A DNA stretch of 49,925 bases from Candidatus Gastranaerophilales bacterium (GTDB taxonomy: Bacteria > Cyanobacteriota > Vampirovibrionia > Gastranaerophilales > Gastranaerophilaceae). The notes beneath the pieces were generated by a model. It was not told where the DNA came from. It searched no databases and saw only the letters and a list, made by a program, of their open reading frames with translations. Below, piece after piece: positions 8,214 to 15,572 of this stretch. The position numbers and the translations under genes were made by a program. Every line of letters begins with the position of its first letter. Within the stretch, counting starts at the first letter, position 1. The stretch spans positions 1-49,925 of the forward strand of contig CAAGEQ010000029.1 of the NCBI GenBank assembly GCA_900768915.1, in the 5' to 3' direction.

Positions 8214-8278
8214 CTCTTTACCTTTTCTATTGATAATCACGGGGGAAAAATCCCCCGTTAATTTATGCTTTAATCCGA

Positions 8279-8512
8279 TTATGAGTGAGCTTCAATATAA
8301 TTTACAGCATCTTGAACTGTTTGAATTTTTTCAGCTTCTTCTTCAGGAATTTCACAACCGAATTCTTCTTCGAATGCCATTACTAATTCAACTGTATCTA
8401 ATGAATCAGCACCTAAATCACCAGAAAAACTTGCTTCTGGAGTAACTAATGATTCATCAACACTTAATTGATTAACAACAACTTTTTTTACTTTTTCTAA
8501 TGTTTCGCTCAT
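8279..8512 (-). CDS. acpP: Acyl carrier protein
   Basis: ACP (77 aa) carries acyl chains on a phosphopantetheine arm. The attachment serine is in GADSLDTVELVMAFEEEFG, at the start of helix II, and the protein is strongly acidic, as in the family. GAGG precedes the ATG. It lies between fabG and fabF with a 103-nt gap upstream that holds its own promoter candidate, in keeping with the high ACP demand of the cell. Confidence 0.97.
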   Translation of the reverse strand: MSETLEKVKKVVVNQLSVDESLVTPEASFSGDLGADSLDTVELVMAFEEEFGCEIPEEEAEKIQTVQDAVNYIEAHS

Positions 8513-8555
8513 TTTTTAATCCTCATTTTTTAATATTTTACACTGTTCATAATAA

Positions 8556-8583
8556 ATTATACTATTTCAAGATAATTTTGCAA
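8556..8583 (-). promoter_or_regulatory. Candidate promoter of acpP-fabF
   Basis: On the minus strand TTGCAA (8583-8578) is followed after 16 nt by TATAAT (8561-8556). It lies in the only sizeable gap inside the cluster, about 45 nt before the acpP start, and would let acpP and fabF be transcribed above the level of the upstream genes. Confidence 0.65.
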
Positions 8584-8615
8584 AAACTCTATACAAAATT
8601 GTTTAAGTTTTATTA

Positions 8616-9347
8616 CTAAATTATTAAACCACCATCAACTTGAAGAACTTGACCTGTAACGTAATCAGCATCAACTGCTAAAAATTTAACGGCTTTTGCA
8701 ATGTCTTTTGCTTGTCCCATTCTTTTTAATGGAATCATCTTCATGTATTCATCAGTATTACCCAAATCTTTTGTCATATCTGTTGCAATGAAACCAGGAG
8801 CAACGGCATTTACTCTAATACCTCTTACACCTAATTCTTTTGCTAATGACTTTGTGAAACCAACTAAACCTGCTTTAGCAGCTGAATAGTTTGCTTGACC
8901 TGGGTTTCCATACAAACCAACAACACTTGTTGTACTTACAATAGAACCACTACGTTGTTTCATCATCAATTTAACAACTGGTTTTGATACGTAATATGCA
9001 CTATTTAAGTTTGTATTGATAACGGCAGTCCATTTATCTTCATTCATTCTGATAAATAAATCATCTCTTGTAATACCAGCATTATTAACTAATACATCAA
9101 TTCTACCGTATTTTTCTATAATTTCTGCAATAGCATTATCAACTTCTTCTTTATTTGATACATCAAATTTGTATGCTTCTGCATTAACACCTAAAGCCTT
9201 AATATCTTCAACTGTTTTTGCTGCTGCTTCAGCATTACCTGCATAGTTGATAACTACATCATAACCTGCTTTACCAAGTTCTAATGCACAAGCACGTCCA
9301 ATACCTCTTGAACCACCTGTTACTAATGCTACTTTTTTATCTGTCAT
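8616..9347 (-). CDS. fabG: 3-oxoacyl-[ACP] reductase
   Basis: FabG reduces 3-oxoacyl-ACP with NADPH. It is a short-chain dehydrogenase with TGGSRGIGRA (cofactor loop), NNAGITRDDLF, the active-site Ser at SSTTSVVG-like SIVSTTSVVGLYG, and YSAAKAGLVGF with the catalytic Tyr and Lys. I start at MTDKKVALVTGG, preceded by AGGGAAAG; the longer frame would overlap fabD and has no family support. It follows fabD by 17 nt. Confidence 0.95.
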   Translation of the reverse strand: MTDKKVALVTGGSRGIGRACALELGKAGYDVVINYAGNAEAAAKTVEDIKALGVNAEAYKFDVSNKEEVDNAIAEIIEKYGRIDVLVNNAGITRDDLFIRMNEDKWTAVINTNLNSAYYVSKPVVKLMMKQRSGSIVSTTSVVGLYGNPGQANYSAAKAGLVGFTKSLAKELGVRGIRVNAVAPGFIATDMTKDLGNTDEYMKMIPLKRMGQAKDIAKAVKFLAVDADYVTGQVLQVDGGLII

Positions 9348-9364
9348 AATAACTTTCCCTTTTC

Positions 9365-10315
9365 TTATTTTGCACAACAAAGATTTTCTTTTAATGCACT
9401 AACTGTTGCATCTAATGATGCCTTATCAAAAATATTGTATGTTGTAATATCAGAACTAATTTTTCTGTTTAATCCTGCCAACACTTTTCCTGGTCCGATT
9501 TCTATAAATGTATCAACACCTTCTGCTATCATTTTTTCAATAGTTTGAGTCCAATGAACAGATGAATAAATTTGTTTAGGCATTTTTACTCTGAAATCTT
9601 CACTATTTGTAGTAATTTCTGCATCAACGTTTGTGATTACAGGAATAGATGCATTGTTCAAGTCTAAGTTAGAAACGAATTCTGCAAATTCTTTACCAGC
9701 ATTTTCCATAAATTTAGAATGGAATGCACCAGATACTGCAAGAGGAACAACTCTTCTTACACCGTTAGCAACCATATAGTCACTAGCAGCTTTAACTGCA
9801 TCTTCTGCACCAGTAATAACAACTTGTGCTGGAGAATTGTAGTTAGCAACATCAACGTAACCAACTTTTGAACCTTCTTCCAAGCCTGCTTTTAATTGTT
9901 CTTCTGATGCATTAAGAACAGCAGCCATGCTACCACCTTTTGTTGCACTCATTAAATCTGCTCTTTTTTGGATTGCTTTTAATGTGTTTTCTAATGACAT
10001 AACACCAGATGTGTACATTGCACAATATTCACCTAAACTGTGACCTGCTGTGTAACTAGGAGTGATATCTAATTCTGATTTCAATGCTTCCATTGCAGCA
10101 ATTGACATAGTCACAATTGAAGGCTGCGTATTGATAGTCTGTTTTAGACTATCTTCTGGTCCTTCGAAACACATTGTAGAAATGTTTTTTGATAAAACTT
10201 TGTCAGCAGTATCAAAAACATTCTTAGCACTTTCAAAATTATCATATAAATCTTTTCCCATTCCTACGGCTTGTGAACCTTGTCCAGGAAAAAGAAATGC
10301 TATTTTTTTGGTCAT
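9365..10315 (-). CDS. fabD: Malonyl-CoA:ACP transacylase
   Basis: FabD (316 aa) loads malonyl groups onto ACP. The N-terminal FPGQGSQAVGMGKDL and the nucleophile elbow GHSLGEYCAMY (active Ser) are diagnostic, with the catalytic His in AVSGAFHSKFM. The length is typical. It lies between fabH and fabG in the minus-strand cluster; 62 nt separate it from fabH. Confidence 0.96.
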   Translation of the reverse strand: MTKKIAFLFPGQGSQAVGMGKDLYDNFESAKNVFDTADKVLSKNISTMCFEGPEDSLKQTINTQPSIVTMSIAAMEALKSELDITPSYTAGHSLGEYCAMYTSGVMSLENTLKAIQKRADLMSATKGGSMAAVLNASEEQLKAGLEEGSKVGYVDVANYNSPAQVVITGAEDAVKAASDYMVANGVRRVVPLAVSGAFHSKFMENAGKEFAEFVSNLDLNNASIPVITNVDAEITTNSEDFRVKMPKQIYSSVHWTQTIEKMIAEGVDTFIEIGPGKVLAGLNRKISSDITTYNIFDKASLDATVSALKENLCCAK

Positions 10316-10377
10316 AATTTATACCCTTTCATTACTTTACATAGTGATACTACGTAAATTTATATATAATTTTATTA

Positions 10378-11388
10378 CTAACAAATGCCGTCACGAAGTC
10401 TGACAATGGCACCACCCCAAGTCATACCTGCACCAAATCCACAAAGGATTGCTGTAGAACCTAGTTTTACAGTACCTTTTTCAACACCTTCGGCAAGTGC
10501 AATCGGTACTGATGCAGCAGAGGTATTACCATAGTATTTTATGTTAGTAATAACTTTTTCATCACTGTATTCAAGCCTTTCTTGAATTGCTTTAATAATT
10601 CTTAGATTTGCTTGATGAGGGATTAAATAATCAATATCACTTGCTTTTAATCCAGCATTTGAAATGATATCTTCAATATATTGAGGTAATATTTTTACAA
10701 CAAATTTATAAACTTCTTTTCCATTCATGTGAATAAATTCATCATGTTCTGAGCAAGGTTCAACTAATGGACAATTTTGACCAACGTTGTCTTTATATAT
10801 AAGTTCTCCAATAGAACCTTTTGCTTTAATATCAATGGCTATAATATCATCAACACCATCGTCTGAAGCGGTAACAACCATTGCACCTGCACCATCTCCA
10901 AATAAAATAGAAGTACCTCTATCTGTCCAATCTAAATATCTAGTATTATTATCTGTTGCGACAATCAATATATTTTTGTAAATACCAGAATTGATAAAAC
11001 CTTTTGCAACTTGCATACCATATATTAAACCTGAGCATGCTGCTGTAATGTCAAATGCAGGAATATCAGTTTCTAAACCTAATCTTGATTGAATATGACA
11101 AGCAATTGCTGGATACAATTGTGGTGGAGCAGATGATGCCGCAATAATTAAATCTAATTCTTCAGCTTTTATGCCTGATTTTGTTAAAGCTTTTTGTGCT
11201 GCTTCAAAACCTAAATCAATCGCATTTTCATCACCAGAAACAACACGTCTTTCTTTTATACCAGTACGTGTATAAATCCATTCATCTGATGTTTCATATA
11301 ATTTAGTCAAATCGTCATTCGTAACAACAGCATTAGGTAGACCATATCCTACACCTGCTATTTTTACCGGAATATAATTGTTAGTCAT
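10378..11388 (-). CDS. fabH: 3-oxoacyl-[ACP] synthase III
   Basis: FabH (336 aa) starts fatty-acid synthesis by condensing acetyl-CoA with malonyl-ACP. The active Cys is in DITAACSGLIYGM; the His and Asn of the triad are in IPHQANLRII and the YGNTSAAS segment. The N-terminal SDEWIYTRTGIKERR is also typical. It begins 2 nt after plsX ends, so the two are tightly coupled. Confidence 0.96.
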   Translation of the reverse strand: MTNNYIPVKIAGVGYGLPNAVVTNDDLTKLYETSDEWIYTRTGIKERRVVSGDENAIDLGFEAAQKALTKSGIKAEELDLIIAASSAPPQLYPAIACHIQSRLGLETDIPAFDITAACSGLIYGMQVAKGFINSGIYKNILIVATDNNTRYLDWTDRGTSILFGDGAGAMVVTASDDGVDDIIAIDIKAKGSIGELIYKDNVGQNCPLVEPCSEHDEFIHMNGKEVYKFVVKILPQYIEDIISNAGLKASDIDYLIPHQANLRIIKAIQERLEYSDEKVITNIKYYGNTSAASVPIALAEGVEKGTVKLGSTAILCGFGAGMTWGGAIVRLRDGIC

Positions 11389-11390
11389 GT

Positions 11391-12449
11391 TTAACCCTCA
11401 ATAAATTCTGAAATTTTCTTGTTAACACCAGTTTCAACGGCATCTTTTGCGACTCTTATTGCATTTTTAATTGCATAAGCTCTGCTTCTTCCGTGAGCGA
11501 TAACAGAAATTCCCCTAACTCCCAACAGTAAAGAACCACCGAATTCTTCGTAATTGATTCTTTTATAAATTCTTCTCATAAACGGTTTTGCAAGTAAACC
11601 AACTATCATACCAATAAAGTCTGCTTTGAATTCAGCTTGCAACATGTGGAACAACATTGAAGATGAACCTTCTGTAACTTTTAATGCAACATTACCAACG
11701 AAACCATCGCAAACGACAACGTCACATTTGCTTAAGAAGATTTCTTTACCTTCAATATTACCCACGAAATTAATATTTTCAGAGTCTTCCTCAAGAAGTT
11801 TATGTGTTTCCTTAGCAAGAGGATTACCTTTTTCGGCTTCTTCACCAATATTTAAGACTCCAACTCTTGGATTATCAATGCCAAGAACATTCTTAGAATA
11901 AGTTGCACCCATCACGGCAAACTGTTTAAGCATTTGTGCTGTACAATCGCTATTAGCACCACCATCAATCAAAACTATTGGTTTTGCAACTGTTGGTAAT
12001 GTAACAGCAATAGCAGGTCTTGTAATACCTTTGATTCTACCTAAACCAAAAAGACTTGATGCCATTGCGGCACCAGTTGAACCTGCTGCAACAATACCAT
12101 CTGAACGACCTTCTGCTACTGATTTGACCGCTTGAACTATAGATGAATCTTTTTTCTTACGAATAGCTTGACCAACTGCTTCTCCCATTTCAATAACTTC
12201 GGAAGCATGCGTGATAGTGTAATCAATCTTATCTAAATTGATTTTAACCTTGATTTGACGTCCTTTTTTACCACAGTCAGAATAAATCCCACCAACTTTA
12301 GCGATTTTGTCTAACTCAGCTCTAATTTCATCTTCTTTACCAACAAGGTCGATTGCTACACCATATTCTTGAGCAGCCCATACGGCACCAGCAACAATCT
12401 CTGCTGGAGCATGATCTCCACCCATTGCATCAATAGCTATTCTTGTCAT
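11391..12449 (-). CDS. plsX: Phosphate acyltransferase PlsX
   Basis: PlsX (352 aa) makes acyl-phosphate from acyl-ACP, the first step toward phosphatidic acid with PlsY. Family motifs are IAIDAMGGDHAPAEIV at the N-terminus, AGSTGAAMASSLFGLGRIKG, and VVVCDGFVGNVALKVTEG. It lies between rpmF and fabH, the classic yceD-rpmF-plsX-fab order known from many bacteria. It begins 9 nt after the rpmF stop. Confidence 0.95.
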   Translation of the reverse strand: MTRIAIDAMGGDHAPAEIVAGAVWAAQEYGVAIDLVGKEDEIRAELDKIAKVGGIYSDCGKKGRQIKVKINLDKIDYTITHASEVIEMGEAVGQAIRKKKDSSIVQAVKSVAEGRSDGIVAAGSTGAAMASSLFGLGRIKGITRPAIAVTLPTVAKPIVLIDGGANSDCTAQMLKQFAVMGATYSKNVLGIDNPRVGVLNIGEEAEKGNPLAKETHKLLEEDSENINFVGNIEGKEIFLSKCDVVVCDGFVGNVALKVTEGSSSMLFHMLQAEFKADFIGMIVGLLAKPFMRRIYKRINYEEFGGSLLLGVRGISVIAHGRSRAYAIKNAIRVAKDAVETGVNKKISEFIEG

Positions 12450-12458
12450 TGTGTCCTC

Positions 12459-12782
12459 TTATTCTTCAGATTCTTTTTTTTCTTCAACAACTTCTTCAGT
12501 TTTTACTTCTTCAGTTGTTTCTTCTGCTTTTTTAGCTTTTGTTGATTTTTTTCTTGTTGTTTTCTTAGGTTCTTCAACAGGAGATTCAACTTTAACTTCT
12601 TCTGCTTTATCTTTTAAACTTACAGGTTTTCCTTTATAGTAGCCACAAGCGGTACATACTGTATGTGTTAATACAGGTTGTCCGCAGTTTGAACATACTG
12701 TAGTTTCAGGCTTTGTTGCCTTCCAATTAGATCTTCTTTTTCCTTGTGCACTATGTCCTGTTCTTTTCTTTGGTACTGCCAT
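12459..12782 (-). CDS. rpmF: Ribosomal protein L32 with a long charged C-terminal tail
   Basis: Residues 1 to about 60 are a standard L32: MAVPKKRTGHSAQGKRRSNW, then a four-cysteine zinc site (CSNC...CTAC). L32 is normally about 57-60 aa. Here the frame runs on for about 47 more residues rich in Lys, Glu, Thr and Val (KKTTRKKSTKAKKAEE, then a Glu-rich end). The tail is low complexity and probably disordered. No frameshift is visible, and the stop lies just before plsX, so the extension looks genuine. It lies between yceD and plsX. Confidence 0.93.
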   Translation of the reverse strand: MAVPKKRTGHSAQGKRRSNWKATKPETTVCSNCGQPVLTHTVCTACGYYKGKPVSLKDKAEEVKVESPVEEPKKTTRKKSTKAKKAEETTEEVKTEEVVEEKKESEE

Positions 12783-12824
12783 TTTCTTATACCTTTCTGT
12801 TTATTTACTATTCTATTTTCGACT

Positions 12825-13307
12825 TTATTTTTCTATTTTTATTGTTTTAAAAATAGCCATTCTTTCATCTTGGGTATCTTGTTCAACATCTTGAGCAAAT
12901 TTTCCCTCATTACAATTTATACCACAAACTTTTTTATTTGGTAACTGTAATATTACAGATTGATACAATAAGTCATAAATATCAATCTCATTTTCGCCGT
13001 TTAAATCTGTTATAAATTGTCCTTCTTTTAGTTCTGTTTCTTGTTTTGGTTCATCAAATAAAGAATTTTTTGCATACATTTCATTTATTGAAAAATCCAA
13101 TTTATAATCATATTCTTTTAGGCATAAATCACATTCAAGTTTGATTATCCCTTTGATTTTTCCCTTTGCTTCAATAAAATCTCCTAGTGATATTAAATCA
13201 ATACTTGCTTTTACATGGGCTTTAATTTCAGGAATATCATCGTCAAAATCAATGTGATATGTTTTATTTTTTTCGTTTTCTATATCATCAATTGATATTT
13301 TATACAT
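12825..13307 (-). CDS. yceD: YceD/DUF177 family protein
   Basis: This 160-aa protein matches the DUF177 (YceD) family, associated with 23S rRNA and large-subunit accumulation and usually encoded next to rpmF, as here. The family core is visible around KLECDLCLKEYDYKLDFSINEMY (cited in part: CDLCLKEYDYKLDF), with CGINCNEG near the C-terminus. Overall it is acidic. The start overlaps the upstream 81-aa gene by 8 nt. Confidence 0.85.
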   Translation of the reverse strand: MYKISIDDIENEKNKTYHIDFDDDIPEIKAHVKASIDLISLGDFIEAKGKIKGIIKLECDLCLKEYDYKLDFSINEMYAKNSLFDEPKQETELKEGQFITDLNGENEIDIYDLLYQSVILQLPNKKVCGINCNEGKFAQDVEQDTQDERMAIFKTIKIEK

Positions 13308-13545
13308 AAGTTTCTTCCTGTAAAACTACTCCAGAAATTTGAGTTGAAACGAATGCAATTTTTTTAACTGGTCCATTTGCTTCTTTTTCTACAAGTACTG
13401 GTGATGGACTTTTCATTAATTGTTTCATTTCAAGATATACTGCCTGTGGATTGTCAAAATATAACAATACAGGAGTGGCTACACTTTTCAAAAATAATAC
13501 CAAAGCCGTTCTTGTTTTTTGCTGCGGCATATATTGTTGTGCCAT
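13300..13545 (-). CDS. Hypothetical 81-aa protein leading the yceD-rpmF-fab cluster
   Basis: No family is recognised. The protein has a polar N-terminus (AQQYMPQQKTRTA), a hydrophobic beta-rich segment (LVLFLKSVATPVLLYF), and a C-terminal part with KKIAFVSTQISGVVLQEE. The alternation suggests a small beta sheet rather than a membrane helix. AAAGGAG precedes the ATG. The 8-nt overlap with yceD argues for co-translation, so a role tied to ribosome or membrane-lipid supply is possible but unproven. Confidence 0.7.
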   Translation of the reverse strand: MAQQYMPQQKTRTALVLFLKSVATPVLLYFDNPQAVYLEMKQLMKSPSPVLVEKEANGPVKKIAFVSTQISGVVLQEETYV

Positions 13546-13640
13546 ACTTTTCTCCTTTACATCTTCAATGCATTACAAGTTTAAATAAAACACACGTAAT
13601 AATCAAATTATTAATACTAGTTCATAATATAGAAACAAAC

Positions 13641-13676
13641 AGACCGACTTTCAAAAGCCGGTCTATAACTTTTTTT
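13641..13676. terminator. Isolated terminator-like hairpin in a gene-poor gap
   Basis: AGACCG (13641-13646) pairs with CGGTCT (13659-13664), extended by CTT/AAG after one mismatch. T7 follows closely on the plus side, and a T-rich run (GTTTGTTTCT) follows on the minus side. No plus-strand gene precedes it. On the minus strand it would lie 100 nt before the cluster's first gene and could end a short transcript from the 13809-13934 ORF or act as an attenuator. Confidence 0.5.
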
Positions 13677-13808
13677 GTTGGATTAGTAAATCCAAACTAT
13701 CTCCAAATCTTAAAATAAAATATTATATTGTCCCAAGGATTATAAAATCCTATTTGCTACTTAAAAAACTCCTTTCTATAAAAACTAAATACTGTCCTTT
13801 AAAAATTT

Positions 13809-13934
13809 CTAAAAACCTAAATAACATTTGTCAGAAATCATCATTAATAATGATATTAACAATACCATCATTAACAATTGGAAAAACTCATTACTGCATA
13901 CTAAGTTCATCCCCATTTTTAATCTGCTTATCAT
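13809..13934 (-). CDS. Candidate 41-aa single-span membrane peptide
   Basis: This ORF lies in a 620-nt region with no longer gene. It runs ATG to TAG, is 41 codons, and has GAGGAG 11-12 nt before the ATG. The peptide has a polar N-terminus (MISRLKMGMNLVCSNE), one strongly hydrophobic stretch (FFQLLMMVLLISLLMMI) and a short polar tail ending CYLGF. That is a plausible small membrane protein, but AT-rich DNA gives such frames by chance, so the call rests on the ribosome site and the membrane segment. Confidence 0.4.
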   Translation of the reverse strand: MISRLKMGMNLVCSNEFFQLLMMVLLISLLMMISDKCYLGF

Positions 13935-14023
13935 TTAAAAAACTACTCCTCATAACTAATAATTAACTTCACATTATTAGATACGGAATAATTTTAGAAA
14001 AACTTTAGGATTTTCTTTATAAA

Positions 14024-14043
14024 GTTTACATTTGTTTACATTT
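14024..14043. repeat. Perfect tandem repeat, 2 x 10 bp
   Basis: GTTTACATTT occurs twice back to back (14024-14033 and 14034-14043). A 10-bp period places both copies on one face of the helix, a common layout for a dimeric regulator. It lies 62 nt upstream of the ppiC promoter candidate and upstream of the minus-strand small ORF. It may also simply be two overlapping -35-like TTTACA boxes. Confidence 0.35.
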
Positions 14044-14105
14044 AATATCGTAAAAATTTAAACTAAATAGAGTATCTTATTACTAAATATTAACATTTTG
14101 CCCGA

Positions 14106-14134
14106 TTGAAAAAATAACCATAAAATAGGATAAT
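14106..14134 (+). promoter_or_regulatory. Candidate sigma70 promoter of the parvulin gene
   Basis: TTGAAA (14106-14111) is followed after 17 nt by GATAAT (14129-14134), leaving a leader of about 25 nt before the ATG at 14166 with AAGGA as ribosome site. Confidence 0.55.
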
Positions 14135-14165
14135 AATGTTTTAGACAAAATAAGGATTAGATTAT

Positions 14166-14531
14166 ATGAAAAAAGTACTACTATTTATCTCATTATTGTT
14201 ATTATTTTTTATTGGAATACATCATACACCAGCAGTTGCAGATACACCAGTAAGTGAAGTGAGAGCAAGTCATATACTTGTTTCAACAATGCAACAAGCA
14301 GAACAAATAAGACAAGATATAATAAATGGTGATGGAACTTTTGAGTATTATGCAAGGTTATATTCTAAATGTCCATCTGGTCAAAATGGTGGTGATTTAG
14401 GATATTTTAGACGTGGTCAAATGGTTCCACAATTTGAGATAGCAGCATTTAATTTGCCAGTTGGTGAAATTTCAAAACCCGTATGGACACAATTCGGTTG
14501 GCATTTAATTAAAGTTACAGATAGACGTTAG
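14166..14531 (+). CDS. Secreted parvulin-type peptidyl-prolyl isomerase
   Basis: This 121-aa protein has an N-terminal signal peptide (MKKVLLFISLLLLFFIGI, likely cleaved after VADA-like AVA near residue 25) and one rotamase (parvulin, PpiC-type) domain. Diagnostic pieces are VRASHILVSTMQQAEQI, SGQNGGDLGYFRRGQMVPQFE and the terminal GWHLIKVTDRR. It probably assists folding of exported proteins in the periplasm. The single domain with no SurA/PrsA flanks makes it a minimal version. AAGGA precedes the ATG; the gene seems to be transcribed alone. Confidence 0.92.
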   Translation: MKKVLLFISLLLLFFIGIHHTPAVADTPVSEVRASHILVSTMQQAEQIRQDIINGDGTFEYYARLYSKCPSGQNGGDLGYFRRGQMVPQFEIAAFNLPVGEISKPVWTQFGWHLIKVTDRR

Positions 14532-14609
14532 AAATATTACTTTTCGTAAAAACATGCGTTGCATGTAAATTTTGTTTTGATTACAATAATTATACTCACA
14601 TCCTCGTAA

Positions 14610-14641
14610 CGGATATGCGTCGTCATTAAACGCAAATTCCG
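14610..14641 (+). promoter_or_regulatory. Leader hairpin before rpsT
   Basis: CGGA (14610-14613) pairs with TCCG (14638-14641), and TGCGT (14616-14620) pairs with ACGCA (14630-14634) around a 9-nt loop. It ends about 27 nt before the S20 start. Ribosomal protein genes often carry such leader structures for autoregulation; that role is inference here. Confidence 0.3.
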
Positions 14642-14667
14642 ATACAAATATGAAAGGTGAAAATAAA

Positions 14668-14934
14668 ATGGCAAACATTAAATCAGCAAAGAAAAGAGTA
14701 TTGATAGCAGAAGCTAACAGACAAAAAAATACTGCTTTTAAGTCAGCAATCAAGACTGCTATCAAAAGAGTATTAACTCTTGCAGAAGGTGAAGATAAAG
14801 ATGCTTTAAATACAGCATTATCTAAAGTTTATCAACTTTGTGATAAAGCAGTTTCAAAAGGTATTTTTCACAAAAATACTGCTGCTAGAAAAAAATCAAG
14901 ACTTGCTCTTGCTGTTAAAAAATTAGCTAAGTAA
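14668..14934 (+). CDS. rpsT: Small ribosomal subunit protein bS20
   Basis: S20 (88 aa from the chosen start) binds 16S rRNA in the body of the small subunit. MANIKSAKKRVLIAEANRQK is the typical N-terminus, and the protein is a basic helical bundle ending in RLALAVKKLAK. An in-frame ATG six codons earlier is disfavoured because AAAGGTG sits just before the MANIKS start. It stands alone and is followed by a strong terminator. Confidence 0.95.
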   Translation: MANIKSAKKRVLIAEANRQKNTAFKSAIKTAIKRVLTLAEGEDKDALNTALSKVYQLCDKAVSKGIFHKNTAARKKSRLALAVKKLAK

Positions 14935-14957
14935 TTAAGGATTTTTATTAAGAGAGA

Positions 14958-14997
14958 AATAACCGGTTCTGTAATAATACAAAACCGGTTATTTTTA
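14958..14997. terminator. Bidirectional terminator between rpsT and the minus-strand gene
   Basis: AATAACCGGTT (14958-14968) pairs perfectly with AACCGGTTATT (14983-14993), with a 14-nt loop and a T-rich run after it. The two facing genes end at 14934 (plus) and 15020 (minus), so one hairpin can serve both. Confidence 0.85.
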
Positions 14998-15019
14998 TTA
15001 TTAAAACAAATCTTATGAA

Positions 15020-15421
15020 TTACTCTTCATCAATTTTTTTGTCTAATTCGTCTTCTTCTTCGTCTTCTTCGTTCTTTTTGATTTCTTCAACGACCATTTT
15101 TGCCATTTCAACAGCAATAGCATGACGAGTTTCTGCTGGACAATTTTGAAGCATGCTTATTGCAGTTCTAAGTGTTTCATCTAAGTCATACCAACGATTT
15201 CTTTTTTGAGTTGCTAAATCAACTTCTGTAGCATTGATAATGTCCGAAACCTCTTCATATTTTGAATCTTCAATATTATGCTCTGTAATGATTTTGATTA
15301 AGTTAAGAGCAATTTTAATTTGAGTATCATCACCTGATTCTTCTAATGTTTTCATCGCAGATGATAAAACAGGGTCTTTATCATACCAACGACGTGCACT
15401 TGTTGTAAATTCTTCTTTCAA
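15020..15421 (-). CDS. Acidic helical protein with an internal duplication
   Basis: No named family is recognised in this 133-aa protein. It contains two related halves of about 36 residues: residues 11-46 begin RWYDKDPVLSSAMKTLEES and residues 76-110 begin RWYDLDETLRTAISMLQN, each followed by a helix (IALNLIKII and IAVEMAKMV). The last 20 residues are almost all Glu, Asp and Lys. No signal peptide or membrane segment is present, so it is cytoplasmic. It is convergent with rpsT across a shared terminator; nothing in the context shows its job. Confidence 0.7.
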   Translation of the reverse strand: MKEEFTTSARRWYDKDPVLSSAMKTLEESGDDTQIKIALNLIKIITEHNIEDSKYEEVSDIINATEVDLATQKRNRWYDLDETLRTAISMLQNCPAETRHAIAVEMAKMVVEEIKKNEEDEEEDELDKKIDEE

Positions 15422-15572
15422 AATATTTCTCCTATAAGGTTATTTATCCTGATATAGCCAATTATACAATAGTATATAACATTTGTAAATTGTTTATATT
15501 TACGTTACAATTCTGATATTAAACGTAATAAATAAAAGTTTTTTATAGATTTGAAAGGTTGGAAGTTAATTT

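Noticed and set aside
13754..13966. 70-codon plus-strand frame in the gap upstream of the parvulin gene
   Set aside because: No ribosome site, Ser/Leu/Ile/Lys composition typical of chance frames in AT-rich DNA, and it lies antisense to the better-supported 41-aa frame.
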